From [Clostridium] fimetarium (lineage in GTDB: Bacteria > Bacillota > Clostridia > Lachnospirales > Lachnospiraceae), in NCBI RefSeq assembly GCF_900111235.1, contig NZ_FOJI01000005.1:1-64000 (forward strand): a stretch of 64,000 bases of DNA, written 5' to 3'. Position numbers and translations under genes: made by a program. Below are positions 33,344 through 43,400 of the stretch, one piece after another. The notes under the pieces were generated by a model. The model did no database searches. It worked only from the letters and a program-made list of their open reading frames with translations, and was not told the DNA's origin. How positions within the stretch are numbered: the first letter of the stretch is position 1; the number at the start of each line of letters is the position of its first letter.

Positions 33344-35281
33344 ATGAAAACAGATTATAAACATGTATTGGCCCCTATTCAAATAGGACCAATGAAATTA
33401 AAAAACAGAGTTTCATTTACGCCTGTATGGCCAAGTTTTGCAACAGCAGATGGTCAAGTAAATCAAGCTCTTATCGAATGGGTTAGAGGAATCGTTGAAG
33501 GTGGATGTGCCTGTATTAATATTGGATGTGGTACAGTTAACAGAGATTTACCAGCATTTATTACACATTTGTTAAGAATGGGTGAAGAATCTGTAGTAAA
33601 TGAGTTATCTATGTTATGTGACATGACACATATGTATAACTGCAAAATTGGAATGGAGTTATTTGCTATAAACTTAGAAGCAGGTGGCTTCGAAGATCGT
33701 GACAAAAGTGCAACAAAACCTGTCGTCGAAATAGATCCAACTTATCTTACAAAACAACAAATAAAGGATTTTATTGAAGATTTTGCGAATGCAGCTGAAA
33801 GAGCAATGCGCTGTGGATTTGATAGCTTAGTAATTCATGGGGCACACGGACAATTGCCAGGATGTTTTTTATCAAAGCTAATTAATGAAAGAACAGATGA
33901 ATATGGAACACAGTCTATGGAAAACAGAGCTCGTTTTACAAATGAATTATTAGAGGCAATTAGAGCAAAAATTGGAAACAAAATGGCAATTGAGTATCGA
34001 ATCAATGCAAATGATATGATTGAAGGTTCACCAACGATAGAGGAAGTCATTGAATGTGCACAGTCTATTTCTAACAAAATTGATTTGCTTCATGTATCAA
34101 GAGGTATGCACTCAATTCAAAAGTTAGCACCATATATTAATCAGCCGATTTATTTTGATCATGGTATTAATATTGATGATGCAGCAAAAATCAAGGCAGC
34201 AATCAATATTCCAGTAACAGTAGTTGGGTCCGTTACGTTAGAACAAGCGGATGAAGCGATTAAAGCTGGGAAAATTGATATGGTTTCTATGGCAAGAGGA
34301 CTAATGGCAGATCCATATCTGGTTAAAAATGCAAAATATGGGGAATCCGAAAAAACACGTCCATGTATTCGCTGTAATAACTGTATACAGAAAACACATT
34401 ATCAGCTTGCACCAGTACGCTGTACTGTAAATGCTGAAATGGGTATGGAAACTTTATATCAGCCTATTAAAGAACCAAAAAAACTTAAAAGAGTTGCAAT
34501 TATCGGTGGCGGTGCAGCAGGGTTAGAAGCTGCAAGAGTTGCAGCCTCTCGAGGACATCAAGTAGTTATTTACGAAAAAGGTGAGCGCTTAGGAGGCATC
34601 TTGAATATAGCGGGCGCAGCTGAATTTAAAAAAGATATTAAAAACTACTGTGAATGGTCAATTCGTGAAGCACAGTTGATGGACGGAATTGAAATCAAAA
34701 TGGGAGTCGAAGCTACTCCTGAGATGATTAAAGCACAAGGCTATGATACAGTGCTGGTATCCATGGGAGCGGTACCTATTATTCCAGCATTTGTTCATGA
34801 GGACGAACGTAGTTTTTGGGTAGGTGATGTAGAAAATGGTATAGCCACAACTGGCCATGAAGTATTAATTATTGGTGCAGGGTTAACTGGTTGTGAAACA
34901 GCTCTTGCACAAAGCAGAAAGGGTAAATCAGTTACCTTAGTCGACATGATTTCAACAGATAAGTTTGGATCGGGCGGAGCAACATTTAATCAGATTGCCA
35001 TTATTAATATGTTAAAAAATGCTGGTGTAAAAATGCTTGGTGGACTAAAGATGTTAAAGACGGATGAGAGAGGTGCCGTATTTGCAAATGAAACAGGTGA
35101 CAATGTAAACATAGCTTGTGATAGTATGGTAGTTTCATTTGGTGTTCGAGCAAATGATGAATTGGTTGATTCGTATCGGGGTGTCGCAGTAGAGGTGGTT
35201 GCTATCGGCGATTGCAATACAAGGCAAGGCACATTATATAATGCAGTTCATACAGGGCATGAAGCAGGATATATGATTTAG
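33344..35281 (+). CDS. Old-yellow-enzyme-type NADH:flavin oxidoreductase (2-enoate/dienoyl-CoA reductase-like)
   Basis: 645 residues. The FMN barrel (about 1-335) begins with VLAPIQIGPMKLKNRVSF and carries HGAHGQLPGCFLS. A 4Fe-4S cluster is bound by CIRCNNC near 340 and a further cysteine in VRCTVNAE. A Rossmann domain (AIIGGGAAGLEAARVA near 385) binds FAD, and a second one (VLIIGAGLTGCETALA near 506) binds NADH. This is the 2,4-dienoyl-CoA / 2-enoate reductase layout that passes electrons from NADH to an activated double bond in anaerobes. Start ATG 33344 follows AAGGAG. Substrate unknown. Confidence 0.92.
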   Translation: MKTDYKHVLAPIQIGPMKLKNRVSFTPVWPSFATADGQVNQALIEWVRGIVEGGCACINIGCGTVNRDLPAFITHLLRMGEESVVNELSMLCDMTHMYNCKIGMELFAINLEAGGFEDRDKSATKPVVEIDPTYLTKQQIKDFIEDFANAAERAMRCGFDSLVIHGAHGQLPGCFLSKLINERTDEYGTQSMENRARFTNELLEAIRAKIGNKMAIEYRINANDMIEGSPTIEEVIECAQSISNKIDLLHVSRGMHSIQKLAPYINQPIYFDHGINIDDAAKIKAAINIPVTVVGSVTLEQADEAIKAGKIDMVSMARGLMADPYLVKNAKYGESEKTRPCIRCNNCIQKTHYQLAPVRCTVNAEMGMETLYQPIKEPKKLKRVAIIGGGAAGLEAARVAASRGHQVVIYEKGERLGGILNIAGAAEFKKDIKNYCEWSIREAQLMDGIEIKMGVEATPEMIKAQGYDTVLVSMGAVPIIPAFVHEDERSFWVGDVENGIATTGHEVLIIGAGLTGCETALAQSRKGKSVTLVDMISTDKFGSGGATFNQIAIINMLKNAGVKMLGGLKMLKTDERGAVFANETGDNVNIACDSMVVSFGVRANDELVDSYRGVAVEVVAIGDCNTRQGTLYNAVHTGHEAGYMI

Positions 35282-35348
35282 TACAAGAAATATGGGATAT
35301 TAGTTAACATAATATGATAGTATTAATAACAAGAAAGGTGCAAAGAAT

Positions 35349-36290
35349 ATGGGAAAATTATTATTAACAGGTGTTGATGGCAACTTAGGAGGCCAAGCAG
35401 CAAAACAATTACTTAAGATTGCAGACAAGGATCAATTGATTTTTTGTGGTTATAATCAGGATGCTCTAAGAGAGTTTGAAAATCTGGGTGTAGAAACACG
35501 CGTTACTAATTTTAATGTTACAGAAGGTCTTGTAAAGGCATTTGAAGGTGCGGATAAGTTAGCATTGATCTCAATGCCATTTGTAGGTAAAAAGAGACAG
35601 GCTGCTCACAAAAACGTAATAGATGCGGCAAAAGAAGCAGGGGTAAAACAGATTATATATACTTCTCTTGTCAATGCAGCGGACGAGATGAACCCAAGTA
35701 TTGAAAAAATTGATCATGTTTATACTGAAAAATATGTTGAAGAACAGGGACTTGATTACATTTTTCTCCGTAATTCACAATATGCAGAAGCGATGGTGAC
35801 AAATTATTTCACTTTCGTAAAAATAGATGGTACTATGAAGAACAGCCAGGGAGACGGAAAGATGGCCTATATTTCCCGTAAGGACTGTGCAATGGCAGTT
35901 GCATATGCTCTTGCATCAAAGAATTACCATCAGGCTGTCCTAAATATCAATGGATCAGAACTTATGACCATATCAGAATTTGTTTCCATCGGAAATAGAG
36001 TAACTGGAAATAATGTTCATTATGAATATGTAACGGATGAAGAAAATTATGCTATTTTTGATGCAATGGGAGTTCCAAGAACAACGGATGGTGTGTTTCA
36101 GAAAGGTTCCGAAGCCCCTTTCTCATCAGAAGGTATGGTTACGTTTGCACAGGCAATTAGACTTGATAAAATGGCAGAATTTACGGATGACTTTTATAAG
36201 CTCACCGGAAAGAAACCAATGACTGTAAAATATATGTTTGAACATTTTGATGATTTCCAAATTGGGGAACGTCATTCTCAGGATGTTTAA
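35349..36290 (+). CDS. NmrA-like NAD(P)-binding oxidoreductase (atypical SDR)
   Basis: 313 residues. GVDGNLGGQAAKQL near 7-20 is the glycine-rich nucleotide loop, with ALISMPFVGKKRQAAHKNVI and QIIYTSLVNAADEM following as in the NmrA/quinone oxidoreductase group, and FLRNSQYAEAM later. It lacks the usual SDR YxxxK catalytic pair, as do NmrA-type sensors, so it may reduce quinone-like compounds or sense redox state. Start ATG 35349 follows AAAGGTGC. It is the last gene of the cluster. Confidence 0.85.
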   Translation: MGKLLLTGVDGNLGGQAAKQLLKIADKDQLIFCGYNQDALREFENLGVETRVTNFNVTEGLVKAFEGADKLALISMPFVGKKRQAAHKNVIDAAKEAGVKQIIYTSLVNAADEMNPSIEKIDHVYTEKYVEEQGLDYIFLRNSQYAEAMVTNYFTFVKIDGTMKNSQGDGKMAYISRKDCAMAVAYALASKNYHQAVLNINGSELMTISEFVSIGNRVTGNNVHYEYVTDEENYAIFDAMGVPRTTDGVFQKGSEAPFSSEGMVTFAQAIRLDKMAEFTDDFYKLTGKKPMTVKYMFEHFDDFQIGERHSQDV

Positions 36291-36444
36291 TCGTAAAAAA
36301 ATATCAGGTCTGCAGAACGTAACCGCAAAGTAAACTGGTGGATAGGCAAACGAATTCAATTATAAAGATTTAATTACTTGGAAAATCTGAGCATTTTAAT
36401 TTCCGTGTTAACTTAAAAAATGCCATAGATAGGAGAGAAAGTTA

Positions 36445-36655
36445 ATGGAGAGTAAAGAACAGAAAAGTATATCCAAATGATCCGTGCCCTTGCGGTAGTG
36501 GAAAAAAGTTTGAAAATATTGTGGTAAGTAAAAATATTTTATTCTACTATTTTGATACATGTGGAGACGATAGTTCTACTGAAATAGTACAAGCTGTAAG
36601 AATCTTTATGAGCTCCATCTTAAGAAGATTTATTTGTGGCAATTTCATTATATAA
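36445..36655 (+). pseudogene. SEC-C zinc-motif fragment, frameshifted
   Basis: A good AGGAGAG site precedes ATG 36445 (MESKEQKSISK, stop). In another phase the sequence NRKVYPNDPCPCGSGKKFEN (from about 36457) is an almost perfect SEC-C motif missing its last cysteines. It is followed by about 50 unrelated residues ending at TAA 36653. A single base change in the A-rich start would join the two. It is likely a decayed short SEC-C protein. The other bases between 36291 and 36729 show no gene. Confidence 0.5.
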
Positions 36656-36669
36656 CATGAAATTGCCAC
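36636..36669. terminator. Hairpin between converging genes
   Basis: GTGGCAATTTCAT (36636-36648) pairs perfectly with ATGAAATTGCCAC (36657-36669). It lies 60 bases beyond the end of the minus-strand DUF2804 gene and would serve as its terminator; the T tract is weak on both strands. Confidence 0.55.
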
Positions 36670-36729
36670 TTCTAGTAAATATATCTTTTATTGACAATAA
36701 CCACTTTATTCTCCATTAAAACTTCTAAT

Positions 36730-37749
36730 TTACCACCGACCTTTAAATTCTTCTGACCATCCCAACAGGTGGCTGATTGAAAGAACTTCTCCACATTCCG
36801 TTTTAATTGTGCCAGAAAAATAGCCAAATAATTGATGTGTTTCGGATTTTAAAACAAGGATGTTGACATTGGCTTTACGCTCATAAAAAGGTGTGAATAA
36901 AAGGTCAACTAGATCTGTTTGCACGGATTGGATGGTCCATGGTTTCATAAAATTATGGGGATCATAATGAAATACAACATCATCGCAATACTTTATCAAT
37001 TTACCATCTAAAATTAATCCATTTTCATTGGCACCCGTCCCGTCCGTCCATAATCCGCCAAAATTAAGCCCAATCATATGCCCATTTTCTATGCCGGATG
37101 CATTAGCCCAATTCCAGGTGGTGCGGTATGGCCAGACGCCACGGCCAAAATCCAAACAGCCAAAACTTGAGGAGGGATTAAAATCATACGTCTTATCTCC
37201 AGCTTTAACCCAGCCTTCAACAGGTAAACACGTTTGTTTTGAGGTAAACTGAAATTGTCGTTTGCTCCAAGGTACAACAACATTTAATGTTTGATATCCA
37301 ACTGGCATAAACACTTTGAGTTCAGCTTGCAGGTTAATGCTAGCTACCTTTATTAAGGTATAACCGTTTTCCTCAATAAAATAAACTTTTAATCCAAGCA
37401 TTTTAAATGCAACAGATTGATTTGCCTTCTGTGGTATATTACATCCGATTCCCAGTGGTGTAGCAATTCCACATTCTGTCACTTTCTGACTTTCTAAATC
37501 CAGTAAAGAAACGCCTACAAGTCCCAAATAATCAGCATTTGCTATTGTTGCAGAAAAAATAGCGTCAGGACTAGTAATTGCCCAATAATTCCATTTTTTC
37601 TTTCTAAACGGATGATGGGTTAAATTGCAATTCGCAAAGGGAAACCGTCCCCAGCCAATACTTTCTGGATTGAGCGCACCTCTTTTTTTACATAAATTGA
37701 CGCACTGTTTTATTTCTTGTTGACACTTGCCTTCTTGTTTTTCTTTCAT
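36730..37749 (-). CDS. DUF2804 family protein
   Basis: 339 residues, the only clear minus-strand gene. RGALNPESIGWGRFPFANCN near the start, then KKKWNYWAITSPDAIFSAT, FGCLDFGRGVWPYRTTWNWA and GLNFGGLWTDGTGANENG match the DUF2804 family, a lipocalin/diphosphate-like beta-rich fold of unknown activity. No signal peptide is visible. Its promoter region shares the 37750-38041 space with the T7SS-like operon, so the two are transcribed divergently. Confidence 0.88.
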   Translation of the reverse strand: MKEKQEGKCQQEIKQCVNLCKKRGALNPESIGWGRFPFANCNLTHHPFRKKKWNYWAITSPDAIFSATIANADYLGLVGVSLLDLESQKVTECGIATPLGIGCNIPQKANQSVAFKMLGLKVYFIEENGYTLIKVASINLQAELKVFMPVGYQTLNVVVPWSKRQFQFTSKQTCLPVEGWVKAGDKTYDFNPSSSFGCLDFGRGVWPYRTTWNWANASGIENGHMIGLNFGGLWTDGTGANENGLILDGKLIKYCDDVVFHYDPHNFMKPWTIQSVQTDLVDLLFTPFYERKANVNILVLKSETHQLFGYFSGTIKTECGEVLSISHLLGWSEEFKGRW

Positions 37750-37879
37750 ATTGAGACATACCTTTAAATTAGTGTTTTATTAATCGTATGTTAGGCCATA
37801 ATAATTATTCTGATTTATCTTATTTTCGTATAGTAGAAAACAATGCAGGACATCTAAAAACTTAACAAAATCCTAAAAA

Positions 37880-37908
37880 TTGCATAATATGTAATAAAAT
37901 GTTATTAT
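37880..37908 (+). promoter_or_regulatory. Sigma-A-type promoter before the T7SS-like locus
   Basis: TTGCAT (37880-37885) and TATTAT (37903-37908) with exactly 17 bases between them. It lies 134 bases before the kinase start and would drive the whole + strand locus. The leader contains the 17-bp repeats at 37943. Confidence 0.6.
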
Positions 37909-37942
37909 ACTAGTAATTATATCGGAAATGTATATTTTATAA

Positions 37943-38007
37943 TTAATCATACAAATAGATTAATCATACAAATAGATTAATCATACAAATAGATTAATCA
38001 TACAAAT
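37943..38007 (+). repeat. Four tandem 17-bp repeats in the T7SS-like leader
   Basis: TTAATCATACAAATAGA occurs at 37943, 37960 and 37977 without change, and a fourth copy (TTAATCATACAAAT) starts at 37994. They lie between the probable promoter and the kinase start. They could be protein-binding sites or a slippage-prone spacer in the leader. Confidence 0.85.
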
Positions 38008-38041
38008 CATAAAATTGGGCTTTAAAACAGGAGGAATCATT

Positions 38042-40102
38042 TTGAATGCAGTCGGAACTGTTTTGAGAGAAAGATATGAAATTATTGCTGAAATCGGAAA
38101 AGGTGGTATGAGTACCGTATATCTTGCCAAAGATAAAAACCTTGGATCATATTGGGCAGTTAAGCAAGTAAAAAACGATAAGAATGTTGATATAGAAGCT
38201 TTTAAAAAAGAAGTGGAATTACTATCTAGTTTAAGCCACTCAGATATTCCAAGAATTGTTGACAGAATTGATGCAGGGGAAGATTTCTTTGTAGTAATGG
38301 ATTTTATTGACGGAACTTCACTTGGTAAAAAGGTTATGAATGAAGGTCCAATTAAGGAAAATGATGTTGTTGAATGGGCAAAAATGCTTTGTGATGTTTT
38401 AGAATATTTACATACAGCAAAAGACAACCCTATTATTTATCGTGATATGAAGCCAGATAATATTATGCTGACCCAATCAGGTAGAGTAAAGTTGATTGAT
38501 TTTGGTATAGCAAAAGAATGCAGGCGTGGACAAAATGAAACCGGAGCAAGTGTAGGAACAAAAGGATACGCAGCTCCTGAGCAATATAGAGGGGCAAGTA
38601 ATATTCTTGATGAAAGAACAGATATTTATAGTTTGGGTGCAACTTTGTTTTTCTTGGTTACAGGAATCGCACCTATGAAACCCCCAAAAGGAATCCGCCC
38701 AATCAGACAGATTAATCCACTGCTTTCAGAGGGTTTGGAGTATATTATTGCAAAGTGTACAGATGATGCTCCAGAAAACAGATATCAAAATTGTAGAGAA
38801 CTAAAAGAGGATTTAAAAAACATTAATCAGTTAACAAGTGTTTATAGAAGAAGAATGTCGAGGAAATTGGCAGCATTTTCAACCGCACTAGTTGCAAGTT
38901 TGCTTTTTTTGATTATGACATTCATTGGATATTCAGGAATGCAAAAAGAAAATGAAGACAATTATCAGTACTACTACAAATTAGCATATAACGATAATAA
39001 GAGTAATGATTTAGCAAGTGCTGCTGAGAACTACGTAAAGGCAATAGAATGCAAACCGGATAATATCGAAGCTTATATTTTGTATTTTAATATATTACTT
39101 CCTCAAAGCGGTGATGAAGAGTTCATCGATAAAACAAAAGATGCAATAGACATTATGCGTAACACATATTTAGATAATACGAAGTCCGATATGTATGAAA
39201 ATAAAGATTTGATGTATTTGGTAGTAAAGCGATGCATTGAAGTAAATGATTCTACATACGCTTCGTATGCAGTAAATTACATAGATATTTTGAAAGATAA
39301 AAAATTTAGTGCAGATGATTTGGACAGTTATGAAATAATTGCTTCAAACTGTGCAAAGAATTTGGCGACGCAAGATTTTGAGGCATTCAATCTTGCGTTA
39401 TTAAATTTGGAAAAAACTACGGATAATGTAAAAATGACAGCGAATGATAAACTATCAAATTATTATTCAATTATGGTTATGTATAGTGGATATCCAACTT
39501 ATTTAGATGATGCATATACACGAATATATGAGATAGGTAGTGAAGCAAAAGCGATTATTGATAGTAATTTACAAATAGAGGATTTGACATTTAATAATAT
39601 TATACCAATGTATGAACTAATTGCATCGAGCTTATATAATAATGCGATAACATTGTCTGATAGTTTGGAAAAAGAAAAACAGTATAAGCTAAGTATAGAA
39701 TGGTTTGGATATTTAGATGATCTAAATGATAATTTATCTGAAAATCTGAGTATAAAAAAGGGAAATGCATATAAAGGTATTTTTGATATTTATAATACCG
39801 CGAATAATAGAAAAAATATGAATGATACAATTAAGGCATATTTGGATAAATCAATAGTGGTATATCAAAATATTATTGATAAGAACAATTCATCGTTCTT
39901 ATCCTATATTTATATTACGCAAGCATATTTGGATAAAGAAATGATTAAATCATCAGCCGCGGAAAGAGACTTTACAACGGTGAACCGCTATTATGCAAGA
40001 ATAGTTGAATTAAAAAATAGTGATAAGAATTTATCAAATATTGCACTTTCACAATTCAGCTCACTAAAACAATCAGTAATAAACGCTGGATTGGAGGGTT
40101 AA
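38042..40102 (+). CDS. Membrane Ser/Thr protein kinase with extracytoplasmic TPR-like domain
   Basis: 686 residues from TTG 38042, six bases after AGGAGG; a frame opening at 38015 contains that site. The kinase domain (about 1-255) has GKGGMSTVYLA (glycine loop), AVKQVK (lysine), YRDMKPDNIM (catalytic loop, Tyr for His), IDFGIAK and GTKGYAAPEQ, so it should be active. A basic stretch and one membrane helix (about 275-298) lead to a helical outer region of nearly 390 residues with TPR-like pairs (ASAAENYVKAIECKPDNIEA). This is PknB-like, but with the cytoplasmic-kinase/TM/outer topology of the T7SS pseudokinase EssB. It is the first gene of the secretion locus. Targets may include the FHA proteins at 45315 and 48559. 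Confidence 0.93.
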   Translation: MNAVGTVLRERYEIIAEIGKGGMSTVYLAKDKNLGSYWAVKQVKNDKNVDIEAFKKEVELLSSLSHSDIPRIVDRIDAGEDFFVVMDFIDGTSLGKKVMNEGPIKENDVVEWAKMLCDVLEYLHTAKDNPIIYRDMKPDNIMLTQSGRVKLIDFGIAKECRRGQNETGASVGTKGYAAPEQYRGASNILDERTDIYSLGATLFFLVTGIAPMKPPKGIRPIRQINPLLSEGLEYIIAKCTDDAPENRYQNCRELKEDLKNINQLTSVYRRRMSRKLAAFSTALVASLLFLIMTFIGYSGMQKENEDNYQYYYKLAYNDNKSNDLASAAENYVKAIECKPDNIEAYILYFNILLPQSGDEEFIDKTKDAIDIMRNTYLDNTKSDMYENKDLMYLVVKRCIEVNDSTYASYAVNYIDILKDKKFSADDLDSYEIIASNCAKNLATQDFEAFNLALLNLEKTTDNVKMTANDKLSNYYSIMVMYSGYPTYLDDAYTRIYEIGSEAKAIIDSNLQIEDLTFNNIIPMYELIASSLYNNAITLSDSLEKEKQYKLSIEWFGYLDDLNDNLSENLSIKKGNAYKGIFDIYNTANNRKNMNDTIKAYLDKSIVVYQNIIDKNNSSFLSYIYITQAYLDKEMIKSSAAERDFTTVNRYYARIVELKNSDKNLSNIALSQFSSLKQSVINAGLEG

Positions 40103-40105
40103 AGA

Positions 40106-40384
40106 ATGTACGAGATGATATTTTATATTGGAATTGTATTAGCAATTTCATTTTTTATGTTAGCGGTATTTTTATATTTTAAAAATAATATACCGATTGT
40201 TATTCAATACTTTTTAAGAATGAGTAATAAAAAGTTGCCAAAGAGTACTGTGAAAGCAGACAAGTATATTGATAAAAGAGAAAAAGTGGTGAATGAACAA
40301 ACAGAGCTGTTGGATGTTGCTCAGAATTATGCCACAGCATTATTAGATGCAGATAATACAGAAATATTGCCGTATATCGATTAA
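40106..40384 (+). CDS. Small single-pass membrane protein of the T7SS-like locus
   Basis: 92 residues. One N-terminal membrane helix (about 5-25), then a basic segment and a helical acidic tail (REKVVNEQTELLDVAQNYAT). ATG 40106 lies three bases after the kinase stop, with GGAGGG before it, so the two are co-translated. Not recognised as a family. Size and topology recall EssA-type accessory proteins, but no sequence support for that is visible. Confidence 0.7.
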   Translation: MYEMIFYIGIVLAISFFMLAVFLYFKNNIPIVIQYFLRMSNKKLPKSTVKADKYIDKREKVVNEQTELLDVAQNYATALLDADNTEILPYID

Positions 40385-40411
40385 AAGGCAAATATGAAGG
40401 GGAAATTTAGA

Positions 40412-43400
40412 ATGAGAAAAAGTCAGAAAGTTATAAAAAAGCACAAAATAAGCATAATTGGAATGCTAGTTATTGTAATTGGTATCATTGTTGCCTTGTC
40501 AACAAATGTTTCAGCGTTGGCTTCAATAATGCCCAATGAATTAAAAGAATTTATATATTATACGAAGGAACCTGAAAGTATTTCCATAAACTTAGACAAT
40601 CCAGTTAAAAATGAAAATGTCGTATATTTTACGAAAGAAATAGATAATACTTATACTTATTTTGAAACGAAGGAAATTGTAAATGGAGCTACAGCATTCG
40701 ATATAACACCAATAATGGATTGGACAGAATATACTGAAAATAGAGTTTATATCGCAATAACTGATAAAACTGAAAATGAACTTCAAAGCTTTACTGGCAA
40801 AAATGATAGTGATGAAAGTACAACGGATAAAATAAATTTAGTCGATGGTAATGGTAATATATTAGAGATTCAGGTGATAACTATCATATATGAGGATGAT
40901 GCGCCAACTTTTGCAGTGGCGAAAGATATAGATACATGGACGAAAGAGGTTACTTTAACTGTTACAGCTACAGATGCTCTCGATTTGATTAAAGTTGGAT
41001 CAGGATTGAATAAAAAGGCTTATAGTTTTAATGATGGATTAGATTGGCAAGAATTCAACAGCAAGTCATTTGCTGATAATCAAACAGTTAAAATAAAAGT
41101 AAGAGATGTACTTGAAAATACTTTACTTACGGCACAAGAAATAGTAATTAATAAGATTGATAAGACGGCTCCAACGTTAGTAAAAGTATCTTCTACATAT
41201 GTTTTATCAGAGCCCACCAATCAATCCAACCTTTGGTATAAAAGCGCAACGATTACAGTTGAAGGAGCTGCCGATACAGAATCAGGATTGAATACAACTG
41301 CATATAGTTTTGATGGTGGGGTAAAATGGCAAAGTGGTGCGACATTTACAACATCTCAAAATGGTACATACGATATCCAGGTCAGAGATGCCCTGGATAA
41401 TGTCTTTAAGACTAGTATAATTACTTCAGGAATTGATTCTGCCCCTATTATAAACATTAAGGAAGAATCAATAAAGGAATGGGTAAAAGATACTAGTACC
41501 TTTGAATTTTCGATAGAAGATGTTGGAACTGGATATACTCTCTCGGATATAACGGGATCTGTTACGGGTGGTAACGTTGTTGTTTCAAATATCGCAGCAA
41601 ATAAATATCTAGCAACGATTACACTTTTAAATGGCGGTAGTAAAGTTCTAGATCAACCTGTTAAAATTAGTATAAAGGATAAAGCAGGTAATCCAGCGCA
41701 GGAAACCACAATTAAGAATATTAAAATTGATTCAACACCACCAACCATCAAGATTGATGAAGCCAGTATATCGTCTGATTGGTCTGGCAAGCTGGCAAGC
41801 TTTGATTTTTCTGTTACAGACGACGAATCAGGAGTTGCATCAGATAGTATAAAAATTTTGGTTCCAAATGGAACGGTAGAGATTACTGAAAGTGGTAATC
41901 ATTATACAGCAAAAATTACGGCTGTTGATGGTAAAATAATTGATCAGAAAATCGAAATTTCTGCTCAGGATCAAGTACAAAATGCAATTAAAGTCACCAC
42001 TATAAAATCAATTAAGCTTGATGATAGTCGTCCCCAAATAGTGATTTTAGAAAGCACAATATCAGCAGCTTGGTCTAAAACAGCGACATTTGATTTTACG
42101 GTAAAAGATACGGGCTCTTTAGTAGACATAAAAAAGATTAAGGCGACCGTGGAAAATGGACAGGTAGTAATTACTGAAAAACCAGATGTAGAGAATACGT
42201 ATACTGCAACGATTACTGCAAATGAGGATTCAATTGTAAATAATTCGGTAACGATTACTGCCAAAGATGGAGTTGGAAATCTGTTCGATTTTACGACGGT
42301 AAAGCCAGTTAAAGCAGATAATCAGATAAGCGAAATATCTAATATAAAAGTAGAAAAAACTTCTGGATCAAATGATAAAACGGTTGTGAAAAATGGAGAT
42401 GTAATTACAGTAAGTTTTAATCTGTCGGATGATAACGGCTCAGGAATAAATAACAGTGCAGTTAAGGTATATTTTAATGGTTCTGTAGCTAAAATAGCTG
42501 AACTAACGAATGGCGTTTATCATTGTAGTTTTATAGTTGATAGCGATTTTGTTGGAATGGAGGATACCGCTTTATTTATTACCAAGATTGAGTATTTGGA
42601 TATCGTGGGAAATAACTCGATTCCACAGCAATATGAAGGTACAGGTATCAAGTATTATACACCAATCAACAGTGGATTCTCAGATTTCACTTTTAAATCT
42701 GAAAATAGTGTAACCAATTTAGTGAAAGATGGTGAAAAAGTATATGTATCATTCTATACAACACATCCTGTTTCACTTCAGCAAGCTTTCATATACCAGA
42801 CAGCTCCTTCTGATATTGTTTGGACAACTCAAAACGATAGTACAAAAATGAATGGAAAATATTATTTTGAAGGTTATTATACGACTGTAAATGATGAAAA
42901 TTTTGATAATACCAACCTTAAATTAAAATTAGTTATAACTGATAATGCAAAGAATGTCGAAGTTATTAAAACGCAAGCTGAGGCAGTAGATATCAAATAT
43001 TATGCACCAATAGATGCAGGTATTTCAGGACTGTCGTTTACATCCAATAATAAAAAAACTTCAAATGCATATGCAAAAGATGGGGATGTTTTGACAGTTG
43101 CATTTAAAACAACACATCCTGTTCATATAAGTAAGACAACGATTGCTGGTAAGGACATCACATTTTCAAGTGAAGATGGAATGAATTGGATCGGTACCTA
43201 TACGGTTGTAAATGGTGTTATCCCAGATAATTCAGATATTAACTTTGATATTGAATTATATGATGATTCCCAAAATAACAAAGCAAGAAAGAGTCAAAAT
43301 GATACAACAAAAATAAGGTATCAGGCACCAATTGTAATCAATGATTTAACCATGATATCTGATAATACTTCTAATTTAAACTTATTAGCGAAAAATGGAA

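Noticed and set aside
36730-37749. Plus-strand open frames inside the DUF2804 gene (for example 37028-37252)
   Set aside because: Antisense shadows of a well-supported minus-strand gene, without ribosome sites.
37943-38007. Possible CRISPR array
   Set aside because: Repeats are 17 bp and directly abutting, with no spacers and no cas genes.
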